DNA from: Desulforamulus aeronauticus DSM 10349
Lineage (GTDB): Bacteria > Bacillota > Desulfotomaculia > Desulfotomaculales > Desulfotomaculaceae
Direction of reading: 5' to 3'
Assembly (NCBI RefSeq): GCF_900142375.1
Contig: NZ_FRAR01000006.1
Span: 124,001-188,000 of the forward strand
Length of the DNA: 64,000 bases
Shown: positions 7,047-15,477 of the stretch, piece by piece
How positions within the stretch are numbered: position 1 is the stretch's first letter
How the letters are laid out: every line of letters starts with the position of its first letter
The notes under the pieces: generated by a model
What the model was told of the DNA's origin: nothing
Databases searched by the model: none
The model's input: the letters and a program-made list of their open reading frames with translations, nothing else
Translations under genes and position numbers: made by a program

Positions 7047-8255
7047 ATGAAGAAAGTAGGACTATTAACGAGATTAATTATTGGTCTTGTTTTAGGTATT
7101 ATTGTAGGTTATATTTCTAAGGAATTTTTACAATTTGATTTCTTTGTGCGTTTACTCGCTACCTTTAACGGTATTTTTGGTGGTTTCTTAGGATATGTAA
7201 TTCCACTGATTATTATTGGTTTCGTAGCTCCCGGTATTGCTGAATTGGGTAAAGGAGCCGGACGTTTACTGGGTATTACCACTTTACTGGCTTACGCATC
7301 TACCATTATAGCTGGTACCTTTGCCTATGTTGTGGGTACCGGACTACTGCCCAAAATCGTTAGTGCCGTGGGTGGACAAGCCTCCAATCCAGAAGATGCA
7401 CTGGTGAAAGGCTTCTTCCAAGTGGATATGCCCCCTATCATGGGTGTAATGACTGCCCTAGTTACTGCCTTCCTGTTTGGACTAGGCATGGCCGCCATTA
7501 AGAATAAATCCTTGTTCCAGGTAACCAAGGACTTCCAAGAAATTGTGGAAAAAGTAATTCAAAATGTGATCATTCCCTTATTGCCCATTCACATCGCTGG
7601 TATTTTTGCCAACATGACCTATGCCGGTGAAGTAGCTAAAATCATGAAGATCTTTGGCTCTGTGTTTGCCATCGTTATCATTAGTCATATTGTCATTATC
7701 ATTTTCCAATATATGATTGCCGGTACCTTCGCCGGCAAGAACCCTTTTACAGCTCTAAAAAATATGGTACCTGCTTATCTAACCGCCATCGGTACCCAGT
7801 CTTCCGCAGCTACCATCCCTGTTACCCTGCGCTGCGCTAAAAAGAATGGTATTTCTGATGGTGTGGCCGATTTTGCTGTACCTCTCTGTGCTACCATTCA
7901 CCTATCCGGTAGTACCATTACTCTAACCATGTGTGCTATGGCTGTTATGATGATGTCTGGAGCAAGTATAAACTTTGGCCTGATGTTTCCTTTCATTCTG
8001 ATGCTGGGTGTAACCATGGTGGCAGCTCCCGGGGTTCCTGGTGGTGCCGTTATGGCAGCCCTTGGTCTGCTACAGTCCATGCTGGGTTTTTCCGAAGCTC
8101 AACTGGGGCTGATGATTGCTCTTTATCTCACCCAAGACAGTTTTGGTACTGCCTGCAACGTTACCGGTGACGGTGCTATTGCCCTGTTGGCTGACAAATT
8201 TGCCAGGGGTGGCTCCGGTGTGACTGGTACCATTACCGTAGGTGGTGAAGCATAG
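7047..8255 (+). CDS. Dicarboxylate/amino-acid:cation symporter (DAACS/SLC1 family), likely Ser/Thr uptake
   Basis: Secondary transporter of 402 aa with about eight transmembrane helices and two re-entrant hairpins. Family landmarks are the serine-rich GTQSSAATIPVTLR, the loop GAPGVPGGAVMAAL-type sequence, and the substrate/cation motif reading FGTACNVTGDGAIALL. ATG 7047 is chosen over TTG 7041 because AGAGAGGG is 7 bases upstream. The stop overlaps the GTG of a threonine ammonia-lyase gene, so the two are one operon and threonine or serine is the likely substrate, as in SstT. Specificity is inferred from the neighbour. Confidence 0.88.
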   Translation: MKKVGLLTRLIIGLVLGIIVGYISKEFLQFDFFVRLLATFNGIFGGFLGYVIPLIIIGFVAPGIAELGKGAGRLLGITTLLAYASTIIAGTFAYVVGTGLLPKIVSAVGGQASNPEDALVKGFFQVDMPPIMGVMTALVTAFLFGLGMAAIKNKSLFQVTKDFQEIVEKVIQNVIIPLLPIHIAGIFANMTYAGEVAKIMKIFGSVFAIVIISHIVIIIFQYMIAGTFAGKNPFTALKNMVPAYLTAIGTQSSAATIPVTLRCAKKNGISDGVADFAVPLCATIHLSGSTITLTMCAMAVMMMSGASINFGLMFPFILMLGVTMVAAPGVPGGAVMAALGLLQSMLGFSEAQLGLMIALYLTQDSFGTACNVTGDGAIALLADKFARGGSGVTGTITVGGEA

Positions 8256-9466
8256 TGCAAAATATTACTCTGGCCGATATCTATACTGCCAGGGAATGTC
8301 TGAAGGGTGTTATTCATCATACGGATCTGGTTCCGAACACTACCCTCAGTGAAATGACTGGCAGCGATGTTTATTTGAAACTAGAAAACCTTCAGAAAAC
8401 GGGTTCTTTTAAGATTCGTGGAGCTTTTAATAAAATCTGCAACCTTTCAAGTGCAGAGAAACAAGCCGGCGTGATTGCCTCTTCAGCAGGCAATCACGCC
8501 CAAGGGGTTGCCCTGGCCGCCTCTACCTATGGCATTCGATCTACCATTGTTATGCCCACCTGCGCTCCCCTGGCTAAAATTACTGCTACCAAGAGCTATG
8601 GGGCCAACGTGGTTTTACACGGCAACGTTTATGATGACGCTTATGCCAAGGCTATGGAAATACAAAAGGAAACCGGTGCAACCTTTATTCATCCCTTTGA
8701 TGATCCCTATGTCATCGCCGGACAGGGAACCATCGCCCTTGAGATACTAGATGAATTACCTGCCGTGGATGCCATTTTAATACCCATTGGTGGCGGCGGC
8801 ATAGTAGCAGGCATTGCCATTGCTGCCAAAGCTATTAAACCAAGTGTTAAAATTATTGGTGTAGAACCTGCCAATGCTGCTTCTATGAGGGAATCCTCCC
8901 AGGCAGGCAAAATCATCACCTTGTCCAGCGCAAACACAATCGCTGATGGTATCGCCGTGAAAACACCCGGTACTCTGACGTATGATATTGTCAAAGAATA
9001 TGTTGATGAATTTGTGACAGTAGAAGAAGATGAAATCGCCAATGCCATTCTGATATTAATGGAAAGATGCAAACTCATTGCTGAAGGTGCTGGAGCAGCT
9101 TCTGTGGCTGCGCTACTTAACAGCAAAGTGAATTTACCTGGTAAAAAAATAGCGGCGGTTATCAGTGGCGGTAATATTGATGTTAATATGCTATCTCGCA
9201 TTGTTGACAAAGGATTGGCTAAAGCCGGCCGAAAAACCGAACTTACCACTATCATTCCTGATAAACCCGGTCAACTACAAGGATTATTGAAAAGCATTGG
9301 TGATTTATCGGCCAATGTTGTAGAAGTTCATCATAATCGTATTCGTTCCGAGGTGGAACTGGGATCTGCCCGGGTAGATCTAGTATTGGAAACCCAGGAT
9401 AGCGAACATCTAGCTTCTATTATTCAAGAACTAATTAAAAAGGGCTATTGTGTTCAGCGTATCTAG
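8255..9466 (+). CDS. Threonine ammonia-lyase with C-terminal ACT domain
   Basis: PLP enzyme converting L-threonine to 2-oxobutyrate and ammonia, and probably serine to pyruvate. The Schiff-base lysine is in KTGSFKIRGA near residue 52. SSAGNHAQGVA is at about 74-84, and the phosphate-binding glycine loop PIGGGGIVAG is near 177-186. An ACT domain occupies the last 75 residues (TTIIPDKPGQLQGLL). The 403-aa length fits the single-ACT catabolic/biosynthetic TdcB/IlvA-like type rather than the two-ACT E. coli IlvA. GTG start overlaps the symporter stop by one base. Together they form an uptake-and-deamination unit. Confidence 0.92.
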   Translation: MQNITLADIYTARECLKGVIHHTDLVPNTTLSEMTGSDVYLKLENLQKTGSFKIRGAFNKICNLSSAEKQAGVIASSAGNHAQGVALAASTYGIRSTIVMPTCAPLAKITATKSYGANVVLHGNVYDDAYAKAMEIQKETGATFIHPFDDPYVIAGQGTIALEILDELPAVDAILIPIGGGGIVAGIAIAAKAIKPSVKIIGVEPANAASMRESSQAGKIITLSSANTIADGIAVKTPGTLTYDIVKEYVDEFVTVEEDEIANAILILMERCKLIAEGAGAASVAALLNSKVNLPGKKIAAVISGGNIDVNMLSRIVDKGLAKAGRKTELTTIIPDKPGQLQGLLKSIGDLSANVVEVHHNRIRSEVELGSARVDLVLETQDSEHLASIIQELIKKGYCVQRI

Positions 9467-9497
9467 ACTGCCATTATGGTAGTCTTTTTCTTTTTGC
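9465..9497 (+). terminator. Intrinsic terminator of the threonine operon
   Basis: AGACTGCC / GGTAGTCT arms around ATTAT, then TTTTTCTTTTT, beginning at the stop codon of the lyase gene. Confidence 0.85.
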
Positions 9498-9569
9498 AAA
9501 TCGGCAGGAAGTTCTCGAAAATAGTCGTAATAATATACAACCACGCAACCATTTTAGTAAGAGGTGTAT

Positions 9570-10775
9570 ATGAAGCTAGGCAGCTTAACTAAAAAATATC
9601 TGTTGGCCCTCGCCTTGATTGCCACTTTATCTATTACGGCTTTTTGTATCGTCTATCAGGTTATCCAGACACAAGATACCTATGCCTCCATCATTAATGT
9701 CAGTGGCCGTCAACGTATGTTATCTCAGAAAGCGGCTCTATTAAGCAGCCAATTACTGCATTGTAAAAATGATACCGAAGAAATGCAAATACGTAACCAA
9801 CTATACGAAGTCAAATCTTTAATAGAAGCCTCCCACAGGGGGCTTCTATTAGGCGATCCCGTCATGAAATTGCCCGGTGACCCCTCCCCGGAAGTACAAG
9901 CTATTTACTATGATCCACCTGTGTCTTTAGACCAGCAAATTCGCACTTTTACTGGTCATATCGATTCGTTACTAAATGAACCCGGGCAAAAACTAACGCT
10001 CAACAATCCCCATTTAGTGTATATTCTTACTGCTGCCAAAGGAGATTTACTCCAGGCTCTGGATAAAGCAGTAAAATTATATGAAGCAGAAGCCCAAAAT
10101 CATATTAAAATGCTTCAAATACTGGAAGTTATCATTGTCTGTTTAACGCTTCTGCTGCTTTTATTCGAAGCTTTCTTTATTTTTCGCCCTATGATCCGTC
10201 ATGTCTATAAAGAAACCAGTCTCTTACGAAATCACAATCATCAACTACGGGTGCTATCCTCCTTTGACAGCCTAACAGGTATTGCTAATCGGCGTTCCTT
10301 TGATGAATATCTAGCTAACGAATGGAAACGAACAACTAGGAACTCCACATGGCTTTCCTTAATTCTTTTAGACATCGACTTTTTTAAATACTATAACGAT
10401 ACCTACGGACACCAGGCAGGTGATCATTGCCTGTATCAAGTGGCCACTGCCCTCAACAATTCCTTACACCGTTCTGGTGATTTAGTGGCTCGCTATGGCG
10501 GGGAAGAATTTGCTGTTATTTTACCGGATACAGATTCTCGGGAAGCCTTGATAGTAGCGGAAAACCTACGTACCGAAATTGAAAACTTAAACATACCCCA
10601 TGCTAGCTCGGCTATTGCTAATTATGTCACTGTCAGTGTTGGAGTAGCATCCACCCTACCTACGCAACACAGCACCCCCGAAGAGGTAATCGCCGAAGCA
10701 GACCAAGCCCTTTATAAGGCTAAGCAATCCGGCCGCAACAAAGTTATGCATTATGTCAAGTATTTTAACACATAA
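9570..10775 (+). CDS. Membrane-bound diguanylate cyclase with PilJ-type (nitrate/nitrite-sensor-like) N-terminus
   Basis: Makes cyclic di-GMP from GTP. Order: an N-terminal TM at about 10-30, an extracytoplasmic helical sensor beginning INVSGRQRMLSQKAALLSSQ (the PilJ/NarX-type conserved helix), a second TM near 187-210, and a GGDEF domain at about 235-400. The active site is intact as GGEEF in ARYGGEEFAVILPD. No RxxD inhibitory site was seen at the usual position. ATG 9570 follows GAGGTG. Together with the HD-GYP protein at the left edge, the window encodes both synthesis and potential breakdown of the signal. Confidence 0.93.
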   Translation: MKLGSLTKKYLLALALIATLSITAFCIVYQVIQTQDTYASIINVSGRQRMLSQKAALLSSQLLHCKNDTEEMQIRNQLYEVKSLIEASHRGLLLGDPVMKLPGDPSPEVQAIYYDPPVSLDQQIRTFTGHIDSLLNEPGQKLTLNNPHLVYILTAAKGDLLQALDKAVKLYEAEAQNHIKMLQILEVIIVCLTLLLLLFEAFFIFRPMIRHVYKETSLLRNHNHQLRVLSSFDSLTGIANRRSFDEYLANEWKRTTRNSTWLSLILLDIDFFKYYNDTYGHQAGDHCLYQVATALNNSLHRSGDLVARYGGEEFAVILPDTDSREALIVAENLRTEIENLNIPHASSAIANYVTVSVGVASTLPTQHSTPEEVIAEADQALYKAKQSGRNKVMHYVKYFNT

Positions 10776-10807
10776 TAGGTTCAGCAAAATAAAGGGGTGA
10801 TACTTAA

Positions 10808-11017
10808 GTGCATATTATGGAGGTTAAAGAAAATGCAGCCGGGGAAATCACGGATGTCATGATTAATGGTAACACGTATAGCATGGAACAGGCCGTAAAA
10901 CTTGCAAAGTCAGGTGAACTTGAAGGAGTAAAACTATCTGCGAGGGAAAATGGTGAGCAATATATTTCCCATTTTGCAAATGGTATGGAATTAAGTCAAT
11001 TGCCCAGATTTGTTTAA
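10808..11017 (+). CDS. Small DUF3892-type protein
   Basis: A 69-aa protein with the pattern seen in DUF3892 proteins: ITDVMINGNTYSMEQAVKLA in the first half and an ending in LSQLPRFV. GTG 10808 has AGGGGTGA 7 bases upstream. It lies 32 bases after the diguanylate cyclase and may share its transcript. Function unknown for the family. Confidence 0.75.
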   Translation: MHIMEVKENAAGEITDVMINGNTYSMEQAVKLAKSGELEGVKLSARENGEQYISHFANGMELSQLPRFV

Positions 11018-11053
11018 AAAATCTTGACTTACGTAGTGTAGAAGTTTTCTACC

Positions 11054-11090
11054 ATGATAATAACTGTCCCTGTGACATTATCATTTTCTT
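11054..11090 (+). terminator. Possible terminator after the DUF3892 gene
   Basis: GATAAT / ATTATC arms with extra pairing GTC/GAC-type inside, followed by ATTTTCTT. The stem is weak. Confidence 0.4.
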
Positions 11091-11148
11091 CAGGAGCCAA
11101 ATTTAGTTGGCATGTATGTCTTATACTTTCGCATACGTTGAAAATGGT

Positions 11149-11176
11149 AAAAAGGAGGAGCCGCGGCTCCTCCTCT
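11149..11176 (-). terminator. Intrinsic terminator of the DUF3243 gene
   Basis: Perfect GC-rich stem AAGGAGGAGCCGC / GCGGCTCCTCCTT with a T-run on the minus strand, abutting the stop codon of the DUF3243 gene. Confidence 0.85.
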
Positions 11177-11436
11177 TAATGTTTCGTACTTGCTTTGTGA
11201 GCTGTTCGGGCCATGAGAGAAGCGAGGGTTTTTCTCTCTTCTTCATTTCCCTCCTCCCAAAGTTCCTTCATCAAACGCTGTTCGTGATTAGCGGGATCCA
11301 ATGTTCCGGCAAAGAAATCCCCCAGACGGTAGGCCGCATTATTGATGCTCTCCTCATCCATACCGACTCGTTCTCCCAAACCTACTGCACCACCTAAAAT
11401 CTCTTTCCATTTATGCCAGTTATGTCCTAGTTCCAC
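11176..11436 (-). CDS. DUF3243 (YmfJ-like) small protein
   Basis: An 86-aa soluble protein. It matches the YmfJ/DUF3243 pattern: HKWKEILGGAVGLGERVGM, then AAYRLGDFFAGTLDPANHEQ and a charged C-terminal helix with KELWEEGNEEERKTLASLM. Its start lies 4 bases downstream of the lgt stop, so it is in one operon with lgt. The B. subtilis homologue has no firmly assigned role that I know of. Confidence 0.8.
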   Translation of the reverse strand: MELGHNWHKWKEILGGAVGLGERVGMDEESINNAAYRLGDFFAGTLDPANHEQRLMKELWEEGNEEERKTLASLMARTAHKASTKH

Positions 11437-11440
11437 AAAA

Positions 11441-12250
11441 TCACCTCCTGCTGTTATTTTGTCCGGTTGAATAAATCAAATTCTTGTCCTTCTTTGGAAA
11501 TAAATTGTATAAATAATACATTAAAGCCAGCGATACCAGAATTGTGGCTACCGAAGAGACTTGAGCAGCCTTTAAATTCATAAAGGTTCTCAAGCTATCC
11601 CCCCGCCAAAATTCCAAGGTAAACCGTCCTACGGAATAAAGTATAAAATAGCTGAGGGCAATAAACCCAGGAAAAGGTTTTCTCTTGAGTAGGGCTAGCA
11701 GTACTATCAACACTAACACATCCCAAGCAGCTTCAAAAAGAACTGCAGGAAAGAGTGGCTGGGAACCAAAGGCATAATAAGCATCTGTTCCGGCGGGATA
11801 GATAACACCCAAATGAACATGGGGAATCCCAAAGCAGCAGCCATTTAAAAAACAGCCTAAACGTCCAATGGCCTGTCCCACCAATACACCAGGAGCTAAT
11901 GTATCCATCATGGGCCAGATAGCAATATTTCGTTTACGACAGTACCAAATAACCGCCAGTAATCCTCCTAATACGGAACCCTGCACTGAGATACCGCCAT
12001 TCCAAATAGCGGGAATCTCTAGTAGGTGGTTACCATAATACTCCCAGCTAAACACCACTTCCCACAATCTTGCCCCTACCAAGCCGCCCAGAATGGCATA
12101 GAAGGCCAGGTCCAAAACTTCTTCTGCATAACGCCCCTGAGCTCTAGCTACCAGAAAAGCTACCAGTAAGCCCCCTAAAATCCCCAGAGAGAGCATTACA
12201 CCAAAGGAACGTATTGGCCAGTCTCCAATGTAAAATAATATTTGGTGCAA
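11441..12250 (-). CDS. lgt: Phosphatidylglycerol:prolipoprotein diacylglyceryl transferase
   Basis: Integral membrane enzyme that attaches diacylglycerol to the lipobox cysteine of prelipoproteins, the first step of lipoprotein maturation. It is 269 aa with about seven TM helices. The Lgt signature is present as GQAIGRLGCFLNGCCFG near residues 127-143, with the essential Arg. An upstream GGISVQGSVLGGLL also fits Lgt. The start is a TTG with GGAG about 10 bases upstream. One client in this window is the lipoprotein-type solute-binding protein at 59.3-60.1 kb. Confidence 0.96.
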   Translation of the reverse strand: MHQILFYIGDWPIRSFGVMLSLGILGGLLVAFLVARAQGRYAEEVLDLAFYAILGGLVGARLWEVVFSWEYYGNHLLEIPAIWNGGISVQGSVLGGLLAVIWYCRKRNIAIWPMMDTLAPGVLVGQAIGRLGCFLNGCCFGIPHVHLGVIYPAGTDAYYAFGSQPLFPAVLFEAAWDVLVLIVLLALLKRKPFPGFIALSYFILYSVGRFTLEFWRGDSLRTFMNLKAAQVSSVATILVSLALMYYLYNLFPKKDKNLIYSTGQNNSRR

Positions 12251-12388
12251 AGAATCAACTCCATTCTGCCGTTATCTCCCATTGCTCTTTTTATTATGTA
12301 AACTAAAAGGTCATTTGTATTATTATGTTAACTATTTTAGGCCGTACCGTAAAAATTACCCTTATTTAAAATTAGGATTATAAAATAT

Positions 12389-12418
12389 AAATCCCCCGTT
12401 AGTAAACGGAGGATTTAT
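12389..12418 (-). terminator. Intrinsic terminator of trxA
   Basis: AAATCCCCCGTT / AACGGAGGATTT arms with loop AGTA, followed on the minus strand by TATATTTTATA. It lies directly after the thioredoxin stop. Confidence 0.8.
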
Positions 12419-12423
12419 CCTTC

Positions 12424-12741
12424 TTACAGTGTAGCTTCCAGTTTCTTTTCCAGGTCGGCTTTACTAGTAAAACCAATTATTTGGTCTACCTTTTGACCAT
12501 TCTTAAAGAAAATCAAAGTTGGAATACTCATAACACCAAATTGTTGAGCTAAGTCTCTGTTTTCGTCCACATTTACCTTGCCGATTTTAACTTTACCGGC
12601 ATATTCCGTAGCTAATTGCTCCACAATAGGAGCAATGGCGCGGCAGGGACCACACCAAGCGGCCCAGAAGTCCACCAATACAGGTACATCGGACTTCAGC
12701 ACCTCGTTTTCAAAGTTCGCAGCATTTAATTCTAAAGCCAT
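12424..12741 (-). CDS. trxA: Thioredoxin
   Basis: Cytosolic disulfide reductase of 105 aa. The active site WCGPC sits near residues 29-33 ([14 protein letters not shown]), with the cis-proline in MSIPTLIFF near 74. This is a classical full-length thioredoxin. AAGGAGG precedes the ATG by 11 bases. It has its own promoter (12827-12855) and terminator, so it is a single-gene unit. A second thioredoxin gene lies at 33.0 kb. Confidence 0.96.
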   Translation of the reverse strand: MALELNAANFENEVLKSDVPVLVDFWAAWCGPCRAIAPIVEQLATEYAGKVKIGKVNVDENRDLAQQFGVMSIPTLIFFKNGQKVDQIIGFTSKADLEKKLEATL

Positions 12742-12826
12742 GTTTCAACCCGCCTCCTTGAAGATACTATAATTTTATTCTTGGCATATTTGGCATAGCT
12801 TAACTCTTAAGACTTCACTTGAAACT

Positions 12827-12855
12827 ATAATACTAAATTTTTTATTCGCTAGCAA
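12827..12855 (-). promoter_or_regulatory. Sigma-A-type promoter of trxA
   Basis: TTGCTA (12850-12855), 17-base spacer, TATTAT (12827-12832) on the minus strand, about 85 bases before the trxA start. Confidence 0.6.
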
Positions 12856-12883
12856 TACACTTAGGGGAATTTTTTTTACCAGC

Positions 12884-13651
12884 TTATGACAACTCAGATT
12901 TTTTAAATAATTGGATAAAATTTAAAATAAACTGTAGTTCCTTTTCATTTAAATTACAAACCAGACTTAGAACTGCCTGTACGTTAGGGTGAATTAATAA
13001 TTCCCTAAGCTCCGGATTCATCAAACTAACCATTTGGTCAACGGCACCGGGCTCCATAATAAAGTAGCAGGGGGATACACCCATTACTTCTGAAAGTTTT
13101 TCCAACGTCTTCAGAGAAGGCTGTACCTTTCCTTGTTCAATTTGGCCAATAAGTCCCGCTGTAACACCGGCTAAATTAGCCAATTGTGCCTGAGTCAGAC
13201 CATATTCTTCTCTAAGATGCTTTAATTTATACCCCAGGGACCCTTCGTGTCCCATCAGAGCAGTGGCCGGTACCCCAAGCCCCTCGGAGATTCGTTTTAG
13301 AGTATTCAGTGCGGGATAAACAGTGCCTCTTTCAATCTCACTGAGGTAGGAAAGGGAAATGCCAATTTTGTCCGCCAGTTCCTGCAATGAAAGTCCATTC
13401 TCATTTCGAATGATTCGTATCTTTTCCCCAAGTCCAAGCCCGGTATCAGTAATTTCACCTTCAACCAGTTGTGTCTTAGACACGTTAAGTGCAGCCGCTA
13501 ATTTGTCAATGGTCTTCAAAGAAGGTCTTTTAGATCCTCTTTCAATCTCACTTAAATAGGATAAGGACAGTTTTGCACGGCGTGCTAGATCTTGCAGGGT
13601 ATAGCCTCTCTCTTCACGTAAGGCTCGGATTTGATCCCCTCGCACTATCAT
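12884..13651 (-). CDS. Regulator with three tandem XRE-type HTH domains
   Basis: About 255 aa from the preferred start. Three Cro/CI-type HTH domains follow each other at about 4-60, 74-130 and 139-195. Each repeats the same helix pattern: LSLSYLSEIERGSKRPSLKT, ISLSYLSEIERGTVYPALNT and VTAGLIGQIEQGKVQPSLKT. The last 60 residues form a helical tail without a recognised ligand domain. ATG 13651 is preferred because GGGGGAT lies about 8 bases upstream; a TTG at 13675 and an ATG at 13666 are alternatives. It is followed by trxA, which has its own promoter. The target is unknown. Confidence 0.88.
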   Translation of the reverse strand: MIVRGDQIRALREERGYTLQDLARRAKLSLSYLSEIERGSKRPSLKTIDKLAAALNVSKTQLVEGEITDTGLGLGEKIRIIRNENGLSLQELADKIGISLSYLSEIERGTVYPALNTLKRISEGLGVPATALMGHEGSLGYKLKHLREEYGLTQAQLANLAGVTAGLIGQIEQGKVQPSLKTLEKLSEVMGVSPCYFIMEPGAVDQMVSLMNPELRELLIHPNVQAVLSLVCNLNEKELQFILNFIQLFKKSELS

Positions 13652-13711
13652 GACAATATCCCCCATAGCAAACAAAATATACTAACATTCTACGATAATT
13701 TTGTTAACCCG

Positions 13712-15469
13712 TCAATGTGGCAACATTAGGATACTCTTCTCAATTTCTCTAAATATCGGAGCAGCGGAAGCTCCTCCACTGATACCACCCTCTACTAATA
13801 CTGTAACCACATATTTAGGTCTATCATAGGGTGCAAAACCAGAAAACCAGGCATTTACAGTTTTCTTCCCATTACCTATTTCGGCAGAACCAGTCTTTCC
13901 AGCACTTCCATAGCCCGAAACCATCGCCTCCTTTCCAACACCCTTTTCAGTTACCAACCATAGCAACCGTTTTATTTCTTTAGCAGTCTCACTGGAGATA
14001 ACCTTATGGCTGCCACCCATAGGATAATGACGGCTCATCTTACCCTGTTCGTTCAACACACCTTTCACTAACCTTGGTTCAATATACACTCCATTATTGA
14101 CAATAACATTCATCATAGCCGTAAGTTGCACTGGAGTCGTTAAAACCGGTCCCTGTCCAACACTACTATTGACAAGGTTATAAGGTTTAGCGATAAGCTC
14201 TAAATTTTGTCTTTGATCTTTGGATAGCGGATAACCAATAATATTTTGTGATGCCAAGCCAAAGGCTTGAGCATACTTAATTATTTTTTGGGCACCCAGC
14301 TTTACAGCGAGTTCTGCAAAAACCGGGTTACAAGATTGGGCAAAGGCTTCTTCAAAGGTAATGGGACCGTGTCCGGGTTTATGCCAGCAACTAATGTAAT
14401 GATCCTTATCTCCTAGACAAACAAAGCTATCCCCAGGTTTTACTAGGCCTTCCTCCAGCGCCGCTGCCGCCACCACCACTTTGAAAATTGATCCTGGTTG
14501 ATATAAAGCCGTACAATGATCTAAAAAGGCATCATTGCCATCAGATAATGACTGGGCAATATTAGCCGGATTATAGTTCGGCCTGCTGGCCATTGCCAGC
14601 AGATCACCAGTTCGGGCATCCATAACCACCACCGCACCTCGGGGTAACTGCTCATCCATAATTTTTTCGACAGTGGCTTGTATATCTCGATCAAGGGTGG
14701 TAATCACATCCTGGCGACCGGTTTTCTGCTGTGGTTCAGTTTGAATCCCTAACCCTTGAATCAACCGCCGATAAACATCAACGTAGGCTCTGGCAAGCAT
14801 CGTCGGCTGTTCTGCCTTTAGTTCTTTTTCATAAAAGTATTCCAGACCACTGGTACCTATTAAATCGGATATTTTGTAATTTTTTTCAGTCAAACTATTT
14901 AGTTTTTCCAAGCTGGCAAGCCCTGAGATATGCCCCAGGTGGCCCACCACATGGGATGCCAGGGGTTCGACTCCGTATCGTAAAGAAATTTCCTCGACCA
15001 TAACCCCTGGGATCTTAAGATCTTTAATTTGCCTAATCTGGCTCTCTGTCAGCGGATAGGGCAAAAATTGTGGCTTGGCATGAAAAAAAGCCAGCAACTC
15101 ATCTGGGTTGCGGCCTAAAATTCTGCCCAACCTGTTGGCTGCTGTTTGTTTCTCTTGAATAATTTGTGGGAAAAGAGTAATTCTCGGTTCCTTCTCACCC
15201 ATGGTTAAAGACTGTTGACCGGTTCTATCTAGAATTTTTCCCCGGGGTATTTCTTCTAAAGCCACTTGCAAAGTCCGCTGCTCTAGAGCCTTTTGACTGT
15301 ATTCCTCATTATGGAACAACTGAATAACAGCCAAATGTACCAACAGCGGCACAAAAAGAAAGGCAATTAGATAAAAGGTTTTTATCAAACGTTTCTGTTG
15401 AAATAGATTCATGGAAAACATTCCTTTTTGGCGAGCATCAACATCACTATTCTCACCAAAAATTGGCAT
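13712..15469 (-). CDS. Class B penicillin-binding protein (PBP2/FtsI-type transpeptidase)
   Basis: Peptidoglycan transpeptidase anchored by one N-terminal TM (AFLFVPLLVHLAVIQLF). The dimerisation domain starts at RGKILDRTGQ. Catalytic motifs are complete: SxxK as GSIFK in YQPGSIFKVV, SxN as SCN in FAQSCNPVF, and KTG in AGKTGSAEIG. The 585-aa length fits. ATG 15412 (AAAGGA 9 bases upstream) is a good alternative to 15469 and would remove 19 residues. It starts 8 bases after the U32 gene, so both are in one operon with mltG. A role in elongation, division or sporulation cannot be separated from sequence alone. Confidence 0.92.
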   Translation of the reverse strand: MPIFGENSDVDARQKGMFSMNLFQQKRLIKTFYLIAFLFVPLLVHLAVIQLFHNEEYSQKALEQRTLQVALEEIPRGKILDRTGQQSLTMGEKEPRITLFPQIIQEKQTAANRLGRILGRNPDELLAFFHAKPQFLPYPLTESQIRQIKDLKIPGVMVEEISLRYGVEPLASHVVGHLGHISGLASLEKLNSLTEKNYKISDLIGTSGLEYFYEKELKAEQPTMLARAYVDVYRRLIQGLGIQTEPQQKTGRQDVITTLDRDIQATVEKIMDEQLPRGAVVVMDARTGDLLAMASRPNYNPANIAQSLSDGNDAFLDHCTALYQPGSIFKVVVAAAALEEGLVKPGDSFVCLGDKDHYISCWHKPGHGPITFEEAFAQSCNPVFAELAVKLGAQKIIKYAQAFGLASQNIIGYPLSKDQRQNLELIAKPYNLVNSSVGQGPVLTTPVQLTAMMNVIVNNGVYIEPRLVKGVLNEQGKMSRHYPMGGSHKVISSETAKEIKRLLWLVTEKGVGKEAMVSGYGSAGKTGSAEIGNGKKTVNAWFSGFAPYDRPKYVVTVLVEGGISGGASAAPIFREIEKSILMLPH

Positions 15470-15477
15470 GTCTAACC

